From: Rostratula benghalensis
Lineage: Eukaryota > Chordata > Aves > Charadriiformes > Rostratulidae
DNA length: 64,000 bases
Reading direction: 5' to 3'
NCBI GenBank assembly: GCA_013399305.1
Contig: VXAI01000018.1
Coordinates: forward strand, 531,735-595,734
In this document: one piece after another, positions 10,263 to 23,190 of the stretch
Layout: every line of letters begins with the position of its first letter
Numbering within the stretch: the first letter of the stretch is position 1
Position numbers and translations under genes: made by a program
Notes under the pieces: generated by a model
Told to the model about the DNA's origin: nothing
What the model saw: the letters and a program-made list of their open reading frames with translations, nothing else
The model's database searches: none

Positions 10263-13200
10263 CTGTGGGGAGAAGGAGAACACAGGTTAGAGGGGCAATT
10301 TGAGAGGGGAAGAGCAGAAACCACACTGATCCCTGGGCAGAGGATTGGGGATGTTTATGTTTTGCCCCAAACCTTAAGGCTGAAAAGGAAGCTAAAGAAT
10401 GCAAAAAGGCTTAGCAGCACATGAGAACAAACAGCCTATCTCCAAAGGGTGGACTTAAGAGTGGGATTTTCAGATGTTTTCAGTAACACAGCACTCAGCA
10501 ACAAGCAAACATGGGCAAAGCTGCAAGACAGTCTTTCCTGGAGAAAACGCCCCCACAAACCATCAGCCTCCTGAGAAATTGTCAAAATATATATTTATAA
10601 ACATATTGAACATCTCTTGTAAATCACACAAATTGTTCCCCTAAACAATACAGAGCCTTGTGTAGGATGGTAACTGCGGCTGCTCTCTGGGCCCTCCTCC
10701 ATGGACAACTTCTCTTCCACAGAGGACTTCTCTCCTTGCTGGTCACCAAAGCTTATAGGGCTGCCAAGCAGGGGAGGCAGGAGAAATTTTTTACTTTTTT
10801 GATGGGGGAAAGCAGAATGCAAATGTTTCTTCCTCTAAGCAAAGCTCTGGGCTTTGTTCCCTTCCTTTCCTTCTGCACAGGCTGCTGGACACCTTCTCAG
10901 CTGGTCCTGCACCTCTCTGCAAGACTCCCTGAGAACCTCTATGCAGAGCAGGGGCTCCCCAGCACATTTGCTGCCAGGGAAATGCTGATTTTTGTGGAAG
11001 ATCTTACATCCTAAGTAAGAAGATTGAGGAAAGAGTCAACCTTGCAGAGCCTCAGCTCACCCTTGCATCTCCATCCAGCATGCTCCCAGCATCACTGCCC
11101 AGGGGAGACTGGGCAAGGAGACAGGGACTGGGTTGGCACCTGGAGGCTGCCCTGTCTCAAACATCAGGGCATCTTCAAACTCAAGGATAAAACAGGAATA
11201 CAAAGAGAATAATGACTTGCAGCTCAGCAGTTCAATAGAGGTTAAATGAATCTCTGAGACACCGACCAGCCATCATTTCAACAGCTGATAGTTGATGAGA
11301 GGAGAACTAATGAGAAGAGGAAGAAATGAAGGCAAATGTTAAATTATAGAAAAGAATAAAACCAGAAACTGAGCCTTGGGAGCCCGGTGCTCAGCAGAGA
11401 GCAGGGCTCAAGTTTATGACATGGTGGAAATCAATGCAGCTGCTGGGTAAGGTGCCACTACCGCCTTTGGAGACATTTTCTCCCACTTAAATGCTGCTCT
11501 GTAAACACCTTTTCCCGTCTGCCTGTGTGGAACTTCTTCTCCCTCCATTTCCCCTAGCAGGATGCTGCTCTCCGTTAGTCATCCCATTTGAACAGAGAGT
11601 GGCATTTACACTGATGCAGTCTCTCTTCCCCCACCACTTTCCCTGTTGACTCCCAAGTCAGGCCTGATGCCTCTCCCGCTAATTCAGTGACAGTGCTGTG
11701 CTCCAGCCTGGCACCTATAGACCACCAGGGATGGTTGTTGGAAGGAACAGGATCTCCAGGAGACCAGTGTCCGTCCAACCAGACACCTTCCAGGCCATGG
11801 CAGGCAGCACTAACAGGAGCTGGAGCCCCGTCACGCCACTTTACCCGCCTCCTTGTGTCACTCTGCCAGCGGAAACGCAACCCAGCCAAGCAGGGACAGA
11901 GCTGACATTACTTTGTCAGCACAGCACGAGTGGATAAACTGCCCCGGCCAAGAAATCTGTGCTAATAAATAATTAGGTGTGAGTAATAACCTCTGCATCC
12001 CGGGGCAAGAGCCTTTCAAGGTCTCCGTGCCCAGCTGCATCTTGGCTCCAGTGTGGCTCCTCACTGGTGGCGCCAGCAGCGGATGCCTCTCCGGAGAAGC
12101 CGCGATCCTGAGGCCCAGCCCCGTGCCAGTCCCACTGCCTGCCCTCCAAACCCTGTCCCCGTGCCACCCGGCGCCAATGCCACCCCAGGGGGAAGGGACA
12201 CGGTGCTGGCAGCCCGGCTGTGTCAGCAAGCACCACGGGTGGTGTGGGATGCCGGCCAGTGTCCCTGCTGTCCCCTGGAACCTCAACGCTGGTGCCAGAC
12301 ACTGGCACTGGCCTCCTCTCCATGTGCAGGGGGAAACCCAGAGCCTGTAAGCAACTGGGGGCTTGGTTTCATAACGCTTGTTCCCAACACGTGCTGTCAT
12401 CGTAAGCCCCCAGGAGCTCATCCCACAGCACTGCCCTTCAGACTTTCCTTGCAAATCTATCTTTGGAAAAGCAGAAAAGACTCACTTCACTCCCACTGGA
12501 AAGATGATGCTGGGCTTTTCTTCTCCACCCCCCTCCCCATTAATCTCCTTGCTCTTTTGGTTCCCCCCCAAAATGGTTAACAATTATCTCCCTGTGCCAG
12601 AAAACATTTTTTCTGCTCAGCTACTTTTGGTATTTTGGGTTGTTGAGTGGCACCATTCTGGTGATTGAATCCATCTGCTCGCTGTCCACTGAGGGTGCTC
12701 TGGGCTCTCAGCAGAATGTCAAGTGTGCCATGGGAAAAGAGCACCAGCATCAGTCAGGTTGCAAAGAGGATCAGGATTTGTTTCCGTTCCCATTCCATGT
12801 GATGCCTGGTTTGAACCACATGGTAGAACAATAAAAATAAAGCAGTGAAACGGATTTGAAAAAACAGTGACCGCTGCTAAAAAAATCTCCTAACTACAGC
12901 CGCTGCCAAACATCTAAATCGGAGGAATTGTATTTTTCCAGCCATTTTCAAGGAATAATTTCTAATAGAGATGATGTTTTTATTGGCCAGAGTTCTCCTT
13001 TCTTTTCTTAACAAATAAAAGAAAAACGAAATAATCTTGTGGGTGAATTTATTGTGCCTGGAAGCAAAAAGCACTGGCTGGAACCCAGGAAAGTGCCCAG
13101 GCATCACGGGGATAAATCGCCAGGCTATTTCTCATGGGTCCCTGCTTCCCCCGTGCCTGCAACCGAACGCCAGGCTCATCTTTTCTGACCCAGCCATAAT

Positions 13201-14352
13201 TTGTATCTGCTCAAGGTCCTTTTGTGACTGTCACTGAGAAGAAAAACCTGCTCCTGCCAGTGGTGTGGTGGCTGGGGGAGCATCACTGTCCCAGCACTGG
13301 GGACGGCACAGACGGGGCTGAGCGGGACCTGCTGCCCCGCTGCTGGCTGGGATGCAGTGGATGGCTGAGGTAATCCCTCCCTTAAGCTGTAGCTTCCCCG
13401 TGGGTGAAAGACTAGAAATGTAATTCTGTTATTGCCACAAACTGCAAAAATACAACAAAATAGAGGGTTGTCACTATCCATTCTCTGCAGACCCTGGGTT
13501 ATATCAGTTATCAGTCTCAAACAGTAAAAGTACCGGTCTTAGAAGTGGATGGAGATAGTGTCTCATAAACAAATAAAGTCTGTGATTATCTGCCCTCCAG
13601 GAACTGAGATATTTCTAAGAATACTAATCCTGCCCTGGCACTCGTTCAAGACACTGGTAGTGCTGTACGACCAGCATAGCTGCTCATCAAGCTGGGCAAT
13701 TCACCTCCAAATATGGACTGAGCTCTTTGGATTTAATCTCACATACTATGAACAAAAAAACAAAGTAAATTTACAATTTTCTATCGCTTGCCTTTTGAAA
13801 TAAAATAAAAAATTCAAAGTGGCAAGTGTAACAGAAGACAGCTACAAAGTCTTACTTCAAAGCTTCGATATCAGACTCCCAAGGAAGAAAAGCACAAGCT
13901 GGACCTAGATCAAAATTTCACCTAGACTTGGAGGCGTTTGGATCCCTGGGCCTTGGTTTAATATGCATGTAAATCCTCAAATTTCCCCAGCTTCTGCTCT
14001 CAGCCCAGCTGAATCCCAGCTTGAGAGTCTTACTATTCCAAGGGAGAGCTATGAAGGGCTTTGTGAATTTAAATAATTTTGGGTTGAGCCTGATCCTCGC
14101 CCCAGCCTGAAACCTCGGTGGGGCTCTGAGCCGAGCACTTGCCAGCGTCCCCCTGCTCCTCCCTGTCCCAGCGAGGCCAGAGCACTCAAAATCCCAGAGG
14201 AAAACCGTGTTGGGCTTTCTGGCTGCTCTGAAACCCTGGTAACAAACCCTCCTTAGGAAAACAAAGCTCCAGAAGGTTTTGTGGTCCCTTTTAGCCTCTC
14301 ATTTCGTTTTGTCTTGTTTTTAACTTGAATGATGTCACCTTCAATTTTACAA

Positions 14353-14373
14353 TTTTTTTTTTTTTAAAAAAAA
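14353..14373. repeat. T13A8 homopolymer junction
   Basis: Thirteen T followed directly by eight A. The A8/T8 core is a perfect palindrome able to form a hairpin. It is intronic, with no function inferred. Confidence 0.8.
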
Positions 14374-14610
14374 GAAAATTCCCGAAGAATTTGATCTCAG
14401 AGAGAAACTTCAAAGACTCCTGCGCGTAAACATCCATCTGTTCCCCTGCATGTTCATCTGAGGTGCTGGAACCAAAGCCCTTCTGGGGGAGTTTGTTTTG
14501 CTGTCCCTAGATGTGCTGACATGATGGGCAATTAATTTAGGCAGGATGTTCAGCGAGGACCGGTGGGGCTGTGTCATTCAAACATTCTTTTAAAAAGAAC
14601 AGGAAATGTA

Positions 14611-14662
14611 CTTTTTTCTTTTCTTTTCTTTCTTTCTTTTTTTTTTTTTTTTTTTTTTTCTT
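14611..14662. repeat. Pure pyrimidine tract (CTTT/CTTTT)n plus T-run
   Basis: Fifty-two consecutive pyrimidines on the plus strand: a C-interrupted (TTTC)n start followed by a run of about 22 T. On the transcribed CACNA1H strand it is a purine tract. Such tracts are length-polymorphic and can form triplex DNA. Confidence 0.9.
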
Positions 14663-15415
14663 GCAAGGAACCTCTCTGTTTTCCATACAATGCTGTTCCA
14701 TTTTGAGTTTGGTGGATTTTGGTTAAAAACTTATGAAAGCACTACGTAATTAGTACCTTGCAAAGGATTGCTCAGCAGAGGGCTGATTCTGGCAGGAAAT
14801 TATTTCAACTTGTTGGTTCGTCTTTCAAATTGGATTTAGAAGACAAGCAGCTGAAGCCACTTGAAAATGGATTTAGGGGCCACTTGAACTTTCTCTCGTG
14901 GATGAACCCAATTTTGTTCTACATGACAGCAAACCCTCTGTGGTATTTTACCAGCAATGGAGGCTGCTGCGCCTCTAATCCTCAACACAATGAAACAGAA
15001 AGACCTCAAATAGCTGAGAGGAGAAAATGAACTCATCCAGGGCAAGAAGATCCTTCTTAGAACTGACCTTTCCCCCTTCTTCATTGGAACTTTGTTATTT
15101 ACTTTGCACGAGGAGCAGAGAGTTACTTGCCTCAGAGAGTTCACAAAAATGTTGGAAAACAGCCACGACAATTTGGGCCCCCAGGTATAAAATCTACTTC
15201 TTTGCCCTTTACTAACACTGATAACCATAATGAATGGTCTCTAGCTTGCCATTATAAATTAAAATAAACAAGCTTGCTCTCAGCAGCAGGAGAGTAGACT
15301 TCTACTGCAAGGCTTAGCATGCAGACAGGCAACTGGGGTGGGTTTATCCCCTTGGTTTTCCCGGAGCTGGGCAGAGCCCGAGCTCCAGCCCCATGGGGAC
15401 GAAGGTGTCACTTAC

Positions 15416-15513
15416 TTGGGACCCTGTTAATGGCTCGTAGCGGCCGAAGTACCCGGACGGTGCGGATCGCAGACAAGCTCACGTTGTGTCCGTCCAGAGA
15501 ATACTCCATCATG
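15416..15513 (-). CDS. CACNA1H: CACNA1H exon: domain I S3-S4 loop and S4 voltage sensor (probably exon 5)
   Basis: This 98-nt exon begins with C, which completes a Gly codon (GG|C), and ends A|, completed by GT of the next exon. It encodes [16 protein letters not shown] and then the S4 helix, with arginines spaced every third residue ([15 protein letters not shown]) and VPS at the end. These arginines are the gating charges that move with membrane potential. The extracellular loop carries Asp-Gly-His, the Cav3.2-specific metal-binding motif (human D189/H191 by my count). It overlaps an N-glycosylation sequon, Asn-Val-Ser (human N192). Cav3.1 lacks this histidine, so this exon gives the strongest paralogue assignment in the window. 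The acceptor is TTTCTCCCACAG and the donor CCAA|GTAAGT. Confidence 0.96.
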
Positions 15514-18500
15514 CTGTGGGAGAAAAAGGAAAGGTGTCAGGATGTGGGATGCTGGGCACAAGAATGTGGTGCTGCCGTTGCCTGCATGCTCTGGGAGCTG
15601 TAGCCCAGGCTTTCAAAACCACCCGCTCTGTGTTTGCAGCTCGTAATGTCCATCATCTTCTCAATAGGGGATGTAAGGGATATTTCAGGCTCTAATAGAC
15701 TGAAAATACCCACGTGAGCAGCAACAGTGCAGGGGCCAGCAGGCAGATGTGCTCCTGGTTTAACGGGCTGCAGGCACAGGTAACACTTTGGGAAGCAGAA
15801 CTTGGCACAACGAGGGGCTGCAAAGTCAGGGCCACAGAAATCGGGGCAGAGGGAGAGCTCCCAACTATCTGCTCAGCTCCCTGAACCGTGCTGCTCTCCC
15901 TTTCCATCCCCTTTTGTGCTCCAGCCAGTGGCACATCCGCAGCCTTCCCAGGGAGCTCACTGCACAACTCCAAGTGGCTCAAAGTCTATAATATTTCTGA
16001 TATTACACCCCCTACCAGCACCCCAGTGTATTTTCACGCCAGTTTATCTCTCCCCTGATGACAAAAATGTGAATAACCAAACTGACAAATGATGTTAAAG
16101 TAGTTTGGTTTCCATTTGATTATTAAGAATAGGGAACATTTTCTTTTTCATGCTTCGTCTCCATTTCATATAAACATTTCTCTCCCAAGCTGGGAAAGAC
16201 GTTAAGTCGGTTTTCTTGCTCTTTTATAGCAATGAGTGGCAAATGCGTGTAGTGTTGTTTTTTTAATGGGGTTATGGCTAGTTAGCATGGCTGTAATTAC
16301 AATTTATGAGTTTGACTACAGGGAAGCACTTGTAAATATGTCACAAATCTCTCACCACGCCTGTTCAAATAACATAACGGCATCAAAAGCAACCCTGCGA
16401 GTAAGCTGCTGGATCCCATGGAGAAAGGGCTTTTGTTTTGTGTTGTGGTGGTGGTTTGTTTTTTCTTTAAATAAACAAACAGATATGGGAGGAGGAAGGC
16501 AAATACGAGCTGAACTGCTTCAGGGGAAAGGGAGATTTTTCAATAGAAGCAACCTGCAGCCAGGATGGGTGAAAATCATTACGTGCCATCAAGAAGCAAC
16601 ACCTGAATGGGCTGAAGCAACAGCTGAATGGACTGAAATCCACTGAATCCTGAAGGCAACAGCCTTTGGTTTCGGGCCAGCCTTGCTCAGGTGCCTCATG
16701 GCCTGTGTGTCCATGCTCTGCTGAAGCCTCACACTTCGTATTTGATGCCTTGCCCTGCTCCACAAAGTTTCATTAGGAATATCTAGATGTTGTGATGTTT
16801 GTTCTTCTTTTGTCTTTCCCCCAAAGCTGTTTGGTGTAACCCCAAAATACCACTGCCATTGCGTTGAGGTGGTTTGGGCCATACAGAGGCCCTCATGATT
16901 TTGAGTTGTTTTCAGTGATAACCTTCCAAAGACATTCTGTTTTCTGGAGTGGTTAGTGAGTCTTTATAAATCAAAACCACCTTAAAGCTTGTATGGAGGA
17001 ATTGAGCCGGACATGATGAATAGTTTTAAAACTCAGCATGGCACAAAAACAGGTTTTAAATCTGACGCGTGTTCATTAAGCAGCCGGAGCAGAGCAGTGG
17101 GAAGCAGCCTGGAGCTACACGAAGGACCACACAGTGGGGAAACCATTGGAAATGCCCGTTCACACCTGCGTCGAGGGGCCTGGAGCCAGCACCAGGTGTC
17201 TGCTCTAAACAGACCCTGCAGGAATAGACGAAGCATTGTTTAAAGTCCCTGGAGTGAACAGTGCCGACGCCTGAACCTACACGCTGGCACGGTCCCAATA
17301 CAGCGCACTCACAATTTATCGGGTGGCTGAATAAGTGGATTTTAGTGTAACTGGTACAGTTTTTGAACTACTAATAGCATGTGAAAGGAGTACAAAACGC
17401 TCCAGTGGGAGCTGATTTTTTTTTTTCTCTAGAGAGCACACGCAACTACTAACACGTTAAAGGGCCAACTCCTGGGGCCCCAGTTTTACTTGGCTCTTGG
17501 GAGTTTCAATGGGGTTGATAAAAACGAATAATCCAGGATTTGGCCTAGGAACCAGACTTTCTGACCCTGATACTCTGAACTTCTGTGATACACCGTTTAG
17601 GATTTGAAAGTAAGTCTCAGGGGAATCTGCATCGTCCACTGAAGCCAACCTGAACCACTTGATGGAATCCAAATTGGACCTTCTACAAGCAGTGAAAACA
17701 TTTGACACCTTCATGAAAAAAGTCAAAGGTTTCTTTGTCAAAGCCAAGCTCGAGTTCTTGTATCACTCTTGCAATCCAAGAATACCCTGGAAATACCCAA
17801 CAGAAACGTGCTGGAGATTGAAATTTTGGGTATGCAAGGACTAGAGATCAGGTGGACTGGCATTTCCCTACAGCTTCTGGGTACTGAAAAGAAAAGGATG
17901 CACAAGACTTTGTGATATTTTCTACCACAAACAGTTTCCAGTTCTTCAGCTGTCAAGTTCAAGACGTCCAAGAGCCCACAACATCTCCAGGGACTGGATG
18001 CACAAGAAACCTCTCTGGTTTCAGTTCTTGTGGACAACCTTTTTGATGCTCGAGAAATGCTTTCAACTTGGCTGCTGGGCAGACTGAAAGGTTGTAAGCT
18101 CCATTCGGTCTGAAATTTTCCAGGGTACATTTCTCAGGCGAGCAAAACATGAAAGGGCTTTCAGTGCTGGAACAAACTTCAGACGCAATCTGTTGCTAGA
18201 GGCAGAAGATATGTTTATTTTGTAGTTTTCCTGCTCAGCCTCCACTCTCTTTGGTATACTTGCTAGTAAGCAAAATCAGCTTATTTGAGGAGACGGGATG
18301 GGACAAACAAAGCAGGCACCACTGCCTGTCACTTTTTTCCCTTCTTATCAGAAAAAGCTTCATAATGCCTTCATTGCATCCATCCGCTTGCTGGAAAAAG
18401 CAGCTCTTGTTATTCCAGGCGCGTGATCCCTGCTAAAGCCACCTCCAATTTTAGGAGCAGGTGCTGGATTGAATGGTGGTGGCGGGAGAGGAGGGAGAGG

Positions 18501-20189
18501 TGAAGACCCCCAGCCCATTGCACAATTTCTCCTTGCCCTCTACCAGTGTTACTGGCCAGCCCAGCTCCCAGCCCAGCCTCTGTTCTGAGAGATAAGAAAT
18601 AATATCACAGGTATGGCTCAAATACACCAAAATCATCTGGAGATGACCCAGGATCAGCCAGAGAATGGGCTGTTGCTCTTCTCAACTTCAGCCCTGGCAG
18701 CAGAACTTCCCATTGGGGTCTCCTGGTGCTTCTGGTGTTTCTGGTGTTTGCATTCTTCTCAAACATATGTCAGCCACAGAGGGTAGGGAAAAAGCCCTGG
18801 CAAACTACCTAATTGACTTACCAGCCACCTTCCCCCTCGTCCCTGGTGCTACATGAGCAAAGATCCTGGTGCCAAACCTGACTCTGAGGTATGAGTAGAG
18901 GGCTCAGCCTTTCTGTGTCCACGTGCTACTTTATTCTCCTGCTTTGCTGGGATGATCTGTCTGATGAGATGGGGAACCTCTGCTCGCCCATCAGGAGAGC
19001 TCATCTTTCAGCTTCAGCGTGGGGAAACACTGTCACCACGTTGGTCACGGATGGCAGATTTCTGATCCCGAGTTCTCCCTGCAACTAAAGCCTTGCTCTT
19101 CCCCTACTACTTCTGGCTTAAATGCTGCGACAGCTTCAGAAAGAAAAAATAATTAACTGCTTCATTTGTTGTCCTGGCTGTTCTTTCCTGGGCTGTAACC
19201 ACACACAGGTTCAAGGGAAGCTCTGCTCAGGAGAGCTCATGTTTTATTCAGACCAGTAAGGCCATTCCTAATTGTATTCCAGACAAATAACATGGAGCAA
19301 AACAAAACTCCATTAGTGCAGTGAAGATTGTACATCACTAATGTAAGGGTAAAAATGCCCCAACATTATACAGAAATGTTCTAATTAACCCCAGACTGGT
19401 CATTATAAACCCAGGAATTGAGAAATAAGGCAGAGCTGTGTAATTAAGCAGTCTATCCCTTTCTAGGGTGTACTAAGCAGGTAAGAGAGTCTGAGGTTTC
19501 TAAAATCCATTTATTTATAGAAAAAGATTTTTAGACTTGCCAAACTTTTGGCTGACTCAATTTTTCCCTATGGATGTGAGGGAACTGGTGTCAAACGCAC
19601 CCAGATCTTCCTTATATCTGTTTATTAACATATCCTGCACAAATAAGCAGTTTTGGGAGATGGTATAACCATGTAAACCAAGAGAAGTTCACAGGAGGCA
19701 TTTGCACACACTTGTAATTGGGACCAGCTTTTTCCACTGGGATTTCAACCTTCTGAACCAGATTTTTGGTTTAGATTCTCCTTGTTTGGCCAATTTCTGC
19801 CTCTCTCTCATGGTGTTGCATAGAAGGAGCAGGCCTGAGCTGCTGTCTGCTCCTCCCACACATTCTGGAGACTCAACCACAAGCACTGGGACATACTGGC
19901 TATCGCAAGAACTAGATCAGCCTGCACTTGATTTGACAAGAGATGGCCCTAGCACATGGATTGCTACTGAAAACCCAATGGCTTCTGCCCTGACATTCAT
20001 ACCCCACACCATAACCTGTCATGGTTGCCAGAGGTGAAACCAAATGAGTCTTAGGAGACTTTGCTTTGGCTTGAGCCTGGCAGCTTTCACAAAACGCAAT
20101 GAAAACCAGCCGGGACAATCTCCAGACTTGGCTCTGGGGTTTTCTTGCATTCACCACAAAGAACAAATTTATGAGGTTTTGTTACTGAC
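15514..20189 (-). other. CACNA1H: CACNA1H intron, 4,676 bp
   Basis: Intron between the S2-S3 exon and the S3-S4/S4 exon, starting GTCAGTAAC and ending CCCACAG on the minus strand. No transposon, microsatellite or additional exon stands out. The region around 16200-16400 and 19260-19400 is AT-rich and of ordinary complexity. Confidence 0.85.
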
Positions 20190-20323
20190 CCCGCCATCAC
20201 GATGAAGAAGTCCAGGCGATTCCATGTATCTCCAAGGTAACACTTCTGCCCAAAGATCCCCAGAGCCACCATCTTGATGACCATCTCCACCGCAAAGAAA
20301 GCGAAAATGAAGTCGTCAAATGC
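20190..20323 (-). CDS. CACNA1H: CACNA1H exon: domain I S2 and S3 (probably exon 4)
   Basis: This 134-nt exon starts on a codon boundary and ends GG|, in phase with the next exon. It encodes [18 protein letters not shown], which is S2 with the Glu of the gating-charge transfer centre. Then come [16 protein letters not shown], the intracellular S2-S3 turn, and [11 protein letters not shown], which is S3 with its counter-charge Asp. The third residue (Asp, human D140 by my count) is the first member of the Cav3.2 zinc/nickel site completed by Asp-Gly-His in the next exon. The acceptor is GGTCTCCAG and the donor GCGGG|GTCAGT. The donor is slightly off the GTAAGT optimum but standard. Differences from mammalian sequences are conservative (Val to Met before Ala-Gly). 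Confidence 0.96.
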
Positions 20324-23190
20324 CTGGAGACCAATACAAAGATTATTACAGTCAGTTCTGTTGTGCTCTCTTACAGGAAAAAGGAAAGCAAAGACACAAG
20401 TGTTCCCACCACAGTGGGACTCTCTATGCCCTGAGAGACACTGCAAGGCAAAGCACTGGTACCAAAGTACCACCTACCAAACTCTGAAGTACAACCTGCA
20501 AAACCTGATGGGCAATGGTGACCCCTCAGAACAGCTCCTGGGACAGCCCACTGCCTGGGAAGCACTACCAGCTTCTACTAATCTACTGACAAAGGTACAA
20601 GGACATTACTGCTGTTTGGGCTGGATATTCTTCTCGGCATTTAAAGTTGATGCACTCAACAGCAGCTTGTGGTTGGGTCCGTGAGGTTACAGCAACTTCC
20701 AGTGGAAGCCAAGTTTCCAGACTGAGCAGCTCATATCTCCTAGAAAGAATTTGTCCTTCCTAACACAGGGGTGTGTGTTTCACCTCTGATGCCTTCATGA
20801 ACAAAGGGACAAGGTTCCTGCCCACAGACCCAAACAAACACAGCTGGGAGTGAATGTGCACATCAAGCAGAGGCTGAAGCAATAACTATAAGGGCACTTA
20901 AGGAAAGACTGGAGCAATTCCTCGCGGTGCAGGGGCTCATGGCACCCTGCTGCCAAGCCTGTGTGCCCAGCGCAGGAGCCTCTTGGTTAAAGTCAAAATT
21001 TTGGTTGTGAAAATGAGAAAATAGAGGTACAGAAATGAATCCATTGCTGCCCTACAGAACATGCCCCAGCCTTCACTTAAAGAATGACTTCTGTAGCATA
21101 GTGGGGACTAGGACAACTGTGATTTCTCCAGCCTTCCTGGAGACTGCAAGTACATGCATGAAATGCAGATGTATGTGAAGATCCCATGAAATGGACTCTG
21201 TTGTAAATACCCTTCTACAGGTTGCCTGTAAACTTGGACCATCAGGAGGTGCAGATTGCTTTTACATCATGTGCAGAGACTTTGTTGCTTGGAATGACAG
21301 AACCGATGAAGCACAGGAACTTCTACAGGCATCACTGCTGCCATCAAACCACTCTCTTAATTACCATGCTGTTTGCTGTTGTGTCTCTGGCACTTCCATA
21401 TAGAGGCCTGAGCTGATTAATGGTAAAATTAACAGAGCATCCACATGAAAGCCAAGTTCCTGCTGTGCATCCATGTACCCCTGAGCCGCTGTGTGTGAGC
21501 ACCATCTTCTCTGGCTGTTGGCTTTATCAACCAACCTTTCCCTTCATAAACTACAAAGATGTTTTGCTCCATTATTTCAGTTCATTTAATAACTGGCATC
21601 CAAATGCCTCCATAAAGAAGTTCAGGCTTTTCTACTGCATGTTCTGGCTTCCATTCCCTCCTGCAAGCTGTGACAGGGCGAGGGATAATGATGGCTTTTC
21701 TCACAGCCCTTTCCTCCCTGCAAACCCTTCAGGATAATACTTTGGTTTTTGCAAATATCCTCAATATGTTGTAATCATTCAGCTGGTGTTAGAAACCAAA
21801 TTCAGTGCCTGGGCTCCTCACAGGCTGTATGTATGTCTATTCTGGGGAGAATAAACCATGCAAGCCATGCTATTGCAACCTGATTAAATTATGAAAAAAA
21901 GGAAGCAAATAATGAGCCTTCAATAATGTCACCTCCTTGTCCACGCAGGACTCCCTTTGTCTGCCTGGACGCTTTGGCAGGGATGAGCATCATTGAAAAC
22001 AAGTCTCATCGTGGGGAATACAGGCAGAAAAATGGCAGTTTCAGGAGAGATGAGACACTTTCTGATGGGCTTTCTGGGGACAGCTTAACCCACAGCCACC
22101 TGCAGCATGGCATTTTCTGGTGAAGGAGATGGACTAGCCACCTCTGGTGCTTCACAGCAACCCTGAACCTGACCCTCTGAGACAATCCCTGTGCTGGAAG
22201 CCAGCAACAGTTTCTCCAAAACTGGAGAAACTAATTCCATAGCAAACCTCTAGCGTCTTCTCAATTCATCTGGTTTACTTGGCTCTGCATTTAACACATC
22301 CTCTTTTAAGGCTGAAAGAGTGTTTGATGATAAACTCTGCTATTCCTGGCATTCACAGGCAGTTCTGGACCAACCTTTGAAAGAGGCAGGAGAGGCTGGT
22401 TGGAAGGATCCCACTGGCCTTCCCATATGGCCGAAGCGCTCAAAGGGAAGTAAAGCAGCAGATCTGTGCAGGATTCAATCGAACCGAGGCCGTTACACTA
22501 CCACATGTCAGTAGTCCCTGCCTAGGTTGATGTAATGCATTAGAAACAAGGCAAGTTGGTTCCAAGCCTGAGAACGGAGTTGCTGCAGGAAGCCCAGCGC
22601 CAAGGTGCAGCCCACACAGCAGATGCTGCCAGGATGTGCTTCCAAAACGAATCCTGCGGGCATATGGCAGTGAGGGGATTGCCAGGACACAGAGAGGGAT
22701 GAAGTGACACCCGTGGTGCCCCACTAAGCTCGGGGTGGGCAACGAGGGTCTGTGAGTTTTGTACGTGTATGCATTTCCCAAAGGTCAGTTATCCTGGCAC
22801 TCGGCAATCCAGGTCAGCAGTGATCTGGCTGGGGTGGAACCAACTGACAGCAAGCAAGAGTTTCCCTGTTGACATTGGCCACCCTGTAATTAAAAAGTGT
22901 TCAACACCTCCAGTGGGAACTGGATGCCCAGTTTTAGGCTCCCTGACCCTTACTGGTTGTGCAGAGAAAGGATATAGCTGGGGTAAATCCAAATCAATCA
23001 GCCTTCAGGTATCACCTAGGGCCATGGCAGCAGGTCTCCTCAGAGGACAGACTTTGCATTGGAAATAATATCCCTATGGGAAGGGCTTTTATGGTTGGAT
23101 CCTGGGGAAAAGGGACAAGGTGGGGGCCCCAGCTCCCAGGATAGCCACCCCAATACATCCCAGACAATTGGGGCAGCATGGAATCCTTAC
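20324..23190 (-). other. CACNA1H: CACNA1H intron, 2,867 bp
   Basis: Intron between the S1 exon and the S2-S3 exon, starting GTAAGGATTCC and ending GGTCTCCAG on the minus strand. It is the shortest complete intron here. Nothing other than ordinary intronic sequence is visible; no CR1 or microsatellite was noticed. Confidence 0.85.

Larger units (their letters stand above)
10263..15415 (-). other. CACNA1H: CACNA1H intron, 5,153 bp
   Basis: Intron between the S4 exon and the S4-S5/S5 exon, beginning GTAAGTGACA on the minus strand and ending CCACAG. It contains a GC-rich, CpG-containing segment around 12040-12260 with several overlapping chance open frames, a T13A8 palindrome at 14353-14373 and a 52-nt pure pyrimidine tract at 14611-14662. 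No transposon or extra exon is recognised. Confidence 0.85.

Noticed and set aside
11858..12580. Overlapping 198- and 175-codon frames on opposite strands
   Set aside because: They coincide with a GC-rich patch where stop codons are rare. Both strands are open, which argues for composition rather than coding.
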